The notes beneath the pieces are model-generated. The model did not search any database and was not told the origin of the DNA. It saw only the letters and a list, made by a program, of their open reading frames with translations. 32,539 nucleotides of DNA from Rubrivivax sp. (GTDB taxonomy: Bacteria; Pseudomonadota; Gammaproteobacteria; Burkholderiales; Burkholderiaceae_C). The translations under genes were made by a program, and so were the position numbers. The number at the start of each line of letters is the position of its first letter. Within the stretch, counting starts at the first letter, position 1. Shown here piece after piece: positions 30,189-32,539 of the stretch. The stretch spans positions 1 through 32,539 of the forward strand of contig JAURZK010000146.1 of assembly GCA_030653505.1 (NCBI GenBank). Reading direction: 5' to 3'.

Positions 30189-31499
30189 ATGACCACTTCG
30201 CACGCGCCGCAAGCCACGCAAGCCACGCAAGCCACGCAAGTCACAGACGCCGCCACCAGGCTGGCCGCTGCCATCGACACCGCCGCCGCGGTGCTGGAAG
30301 CCCAGGTCATCGCCTGGCGTCGCGACTTGCACGAACACCCCGAGCTGGGCAACCGCGAGTTCCGCACCGCCGGCCTCGTCGCCGCGCACCTGACCGCGCT
30401 GGGCTTCGACGAGGTGCGCACGAAGGTGGCGCACACCGGCGTGGTGGGCGTGCTGAAGGGCGCGCTGCCGGGGCCGGTGGTGGCGCTGCGTGCCGACATG
30501 GACGCGCTGCCGGTGAAGGAAGAGGTCGACCTGCCGTTTGCGTCGAAGGCCAAGGCGATCTGGAACGGCGAGGAAGTCGGCGTGATGCACGCCTGCGGCC
30601 ACGACTGCCACGTCGCCATTCTGATGGGCGTGGCCCAGTTGCTGGCCGGCCTGCGCTCGCAGCTGGCGGGCACGGTGGTCTTCCTCTTCCAGCCTGCCGA
30701 AGAGATGCCGCCCGACGGCGAGGACGGCGGCGCGAAGATGATGATTGCCGAGGGCGCGCTGCAGAACCCGACGCCGGCCGCGGTGTTCGGGCTGCACGTC
30801 ACCTCACGGCTGCCGATGGGCGTGATCGGCTACCGGCCAGGGCCGACGATGGCCAGTTCCGACACGCTGCAGATCACCGTGCGTGGCCGCCAGACGCACG
30901 GTGCCGCGCCCTGGCTCGGCGTCGATCCCATCGTCACCGCGGCGCAGGTGGTGCTGGGGCTGCAGACCGTGGTCAGCCGCGGCGTCGACATCACACACGA
31001 GCCGGCGGTGGTCACCCTGGGCATGATCAGGGGCGGCAACCGCGGCAACATCATTCCCGACAGCGTCGAGATGCGCGGCACTATCCGCAGCTTCGACGAG
31101 GCCATGCGCGACGACATCCACGAGCGCGTGACGACATTGGCCGAGGCCGTCGGGCGCGGCTCGCGCGCGACCTGCACCGTGTGCATCAGCAAGAACTACC
31201 CCGTGACGGTGAACGACCCCGCCCTCACCGCGGCCATGGTGCCCACGCTGCAGCGCGTGGCCGGGCCGGGGCGGCTGGAACTCGTCAACAAGGTGACGGG
31301 GTCGGAGGACTTCTCCTTCTTCCAGCGCGTCGTGCCGGGGCTGTTCATCTTTCTCGGCGTGACGCCACCGGGCAACGACCCGAAAAGGGCGCCCAGCAAC
31401 CACTCGCCGCGTTTCCTGGCCGACGAGCGGGCACTCGTCACCGGCGTGCGCGCGCTGGCCCACCTGGCCTGCGACCACCTCGCGCAGACGCGCGCCTGA
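30189..31499 (+). CDS. M20 family amidohydrolase (IAA-amino-acid hydrolase/HipO type)
   Basis: A 436-residue metal-dependent hydrolase of N-acyl amino acids or similar amides. The metal site is visible: H-A-C-G-H-D-C-H (Cys136, His138), Glu171-Glu172 in Q-P-A-E-E, F-G-L-H-V, and the C-terminal His in N-H-S-P-R-F; T-G-S-E-D-F-S-F-F is the usual late block. The bacterial dimerisation domain lies in the middle (Q-I-T-V-R-G-R-Q-T-H-G-A-A-P). No signal peptide; cytoplasmic. The N-terminal 20 residues are low complexity, coded by a 9-bp tandem repeat, and are outside the conserved fold. ATG at 30189. Confidence 0.92.
   Translation: MTTSHAPQATQATQATQVTDAATRLAAAIDTAAAVLEAQVIAWRRDLHEHPELGNREFRTAGLVAAHLTALGFDEVRTKVAHTGVVGVLKGALPGPVVALRADMDALPVKEEVDLPFASKAKAIWNGEEVGVMHACGHDCHVAILMGVAQLLAGLRSQLAGTVVFLFQPAEEMPPDGEDGGAKMMIAEGALQNPTPAAVFGLHVTSRLPMGVIGYRPGPTMASSDTLQITVRGRQTHGAAPWLGVDPIVTAAQVVLGLQTVVSRGVDITHEPAVVTLGMIRGGNRGNIIPDSVEMRGTIRSFDEAMRDDIHERVTTLAEAVGRGSRATCTVCISKNYPVTVNDPALTAAMVPTLQRVAGPGRLELVNKVTGSEDFSFFQRVVPGLFIFLGVTPPGNDPKRAPSNHSPRFLADERALVTGVRALAHLACDHLAQTRA
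30210..30236 (+). repeat. 9-bp tandem repeat, three copies, coding Q-A-T
   Basis: CAAGCCACG occurs three times (30210-30218, 30219-30227, 30228-30236), followed by a diverged fourth unit CAAGTCACA. It codes Gln-Ala-Thr repeats near the start of the M20 protein. Copies are identical and in frame. Confidence 0.85.
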
Positions 31500-31537
31500 G
31501 CCGCCTGTGCCGGGACGGGCCGAGGCCTCGACGGCGT

Positions 31538-32530
31538 TCAGTCGCCGACGATGCGCCGCTCGCGGATGAGGCTGCCGAAGCGCCGACCGTCGGCGGCCAT
31601 GCGGGCGCCGAATTCGGCCGCGCTCATCAGCGCCGGTTCGCCACCCATGGCCGCGATGCGTTCGCGCAGCGCCGGTGTCGCCACGATGCGGGCCACGGTT
31701 TCCTCCAACCGCTGCACCACGGCCGGCGGCGTGCCCGTGGGGGCATACAGGCCGAACACCGTGTCGGCGTCGAAACCCGGCAGGCCCCGCTCCGCCAGCG
31801 TCGGCACGTCGGGGAACAGCGGCGAACGCCGCGGGCTGCCCACCGCCAGCACCCGCAGCCGCCCGCTGCGGATATGCGGCAGTGCGGTGCCGGGGTCGAA
31901 GAGAAAGTCCACCTGACCGCCCAGCAGGTCGTTGAGCGCGGGCGCCGCGCCGCGGTAGGGCACGTGCACCGCCTGCGTGCCGGTCAGGCTCTTCATCAGC
32001 TCGGCCGCCAGGTGCGGCGCGCTGCCGTTGCCGGGGGAGCCAAAGCTGCGTTGACCGGGGTGGGCCCTCAGGTCGGCCAGGAAGGCTGGCCAGTCGCGGT
32101 TCGGGCTGTCGGCAGGCACGACGAGGAACACCGTCACGCGGGCCACCGCGGCCACCGGCACCAGGTCCTTCAGGGGGTCGAAAGGCAGCTTGCTGTAGAG
32201 GTGCGGCGTGACGGAGAGCATGCCGCCCGAACTCATCAGCAGCGTGTGGCCGTCGGGCGCGGCCCTGGCCACCGCAGCGCCACCCAGCGTGCCGCCCGAG
32301 CCAGCCCGGTTCTCGACGATCACCGGCTGGCCCAGCGCTTCCTGCAGCAGAGGGGCCAGGGCGCGGGCGAACTGGTCGGAGGCACCGCCCGGCGGGAAAT
32401 TCACCACCAGCTTCAGGGGCCGCTCCGGCCAGGCCTGGGCAGGGGCTGCAGGCCAGGGCAGCGCCGCCAGCGTGAGCGTGCCCAGCTGCAGCAGCGCGCG
32501 GCGGCGCGCTGCCGTTGCCGGGGGAGCCAA
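31538..32530 (-). CDS. Bug/TctC-type tripartite tricarboxylate binding protein (5' end unreliable)
   Basis: A periplasmic solute-binding protein of the large Bug family, abundant in Burkholderiales, binding carboxylates or amides for TctAB-type or other uptake and sensing. Visible blocks: W-P-E-R-P-L-K-L-V-V-N-F-P-P-G-G-A-S-D after a signal peptide cleaved at A-Q-A, V-E-N-R-A-G-S-G-G-T-L-G, V-P-Y-R-G-A-A-P-A-L-N-D-L-L-G-G-Q-V-D and P-D-V-P-T-L-A-E-R-G-L-P-G-F. The only available start is TTG at 32530, with no ATG. The first ten codons lie in a 39-bp segment that exactly repeats 32014-32052 of the same gene in another frame. The R-R-R-A-L-L-Q-L-G signal region after it looks genuine, so the true N-terminus is probably lost at the window edge. 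No transporter subunits are visible. Confidence 0.85.
   Translation of the reverse strand: MAPPATAARRRALLQLGTLTLAALPWPAAPAQAWPERPLKLVVNFPPGGASDQFARALAPLLQEALGQPVIVENRAGSGGTLGGAAVARAAPDGHTLLMSSGGMLSVTPHLYSKLPFDPLKDLVPVAAVARVTVFLVVPADSPNRDWPAFLADLRAHPGQRSFGSPGNGSAPHLAAELMKSLTGTQAVHVPYRGAAPALNDLLGGQVDFLFDPGTALPHIRSGRLRVLAVGSPRRSPLFPDVPTLAERGLPGFDADTVFGLYAPTGTPPAVVQRLEETVARIVATPALRERIAAMGGEPALMSAAEFGARMAADGRRFGSLIRERRIVGD
32014..32052. repeat. 39-bp direct repeat, internal copy
   Basis: This segment, inside the Bug-type gene (coding S-F-G-S-P-G-N-G-S-A region), is identical over 39 bases to 32501-32539 at the window edge. It is the copy that is in the correct reading frame for the family. Confidence 0.9.
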
Positions 32531-32539
32531 AGCTGCGTT
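32501..32539. repeat. 39-bp direct repeat, copy at the window edge
   Basis: Exact copy of 32014-32052, ending at the last base of the window. In this position it supplies the first codons of the Bug-type gene in a different frame and offers no normal start codon. A chimeric or misassembled end is more likely than a real duplication. Confidence 0.9.

Noticed and set aside
30210..30245. Repeat tract as possible CRISPR or regulatory iterons
   Set aside because: It lies inside the M20 reading frame and codes Q-A-T units.
1..32539. Mobile elements, tRNA or rRNA genes, integration sites
   Set aside because: None is supported: no transposase or integrase frames, no tRNA-like cloverleaf noticed, no flanking repeats.

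Overview
This is a GC-rich, gene-dense stretch of bacterial chromosome with about 34 protein genes and no RNA genes, transposases, integrases, phage genes or CRISPR arrays that I can see. The gene families point to a betaproteobacterium of the order Burkholderiales: a Bug/TctC-type periplasmic binding protein, a PEP-CTERM protein, a bactofilin/M23 pair, and an SHP-DHC-cytochrome b cluster with its own two-component system. The order is an inference from family content. I cannot place the genus.

Layout. 1-468: 3' part of a YceI-like protein. 623-3932: an HxlR-type regulator divergent from a nitrilase and a flavin-linked oxidase, which looks like a small accessory catabolic cassette. 4193-5940 (minus strand): an M23 peptidase, a membrane coiled-coil protein and a bactofilin, which form a cell-envelope and cell-shape module. 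6128-8824: a TSUP permease, a PEP-CTERM protein, a DJ-1/PfpI protein and a ribbon-helix-helix protein. 9138-11639: a surface lipoprotein with ten CXXCH haem sites (OmcA/MtrC family), followed by a good terminator. 11715-14935: a short ModE-like regulator divergent from modABC, with a ModE-like operator between them. 15084-21330: a secreted Ntn-hydrolase acylase followed by a class II aldolase/adducin protein, a tautomerase, a family III CoA-transferase and an ion-transporter-superfamily permease, all on the plus strand. 21445-23835 (minus strand): a ketopantoate reductase-like protein, a DUF2062 membrane protein and an OmpA-type lipoprotein. 23909-24857: SlyX, VF530 and an unrecognised acidic protein. 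24984-28724: SHP, the diheme cytochrome DHC, cytochrome b, a response regulator and a sensor kinase. 28904-31499: a LanC-like protein and an M20 amidohydrolase. 31538 to the window end: a Bug-type binding protein on the minus strand.

How the parts fit. Two independent c-type cytochrome systems occur here: the lone decaheme lipoprotein, and the SHP/DHC/cytochrome b chain with its regulators. A molybdate uptake operon, which would supply molybdoenzymes, lies next to the first. Together they suggest a respiratorily flexible organism, but no terminal reductase is in the window. A direct repeat with 11-bp periodicity upstream of the SHP operon is a plausible binding site for the response regulator encoded in the same operon.

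A caution applies to the right edge. The last 39 bases repeat exactly a segment 487 bp upstream inside the same gene and replace the expected start of that gene. This looks like an assembly or chimera artefact, so the 5' end of the last gene should not be trusted.
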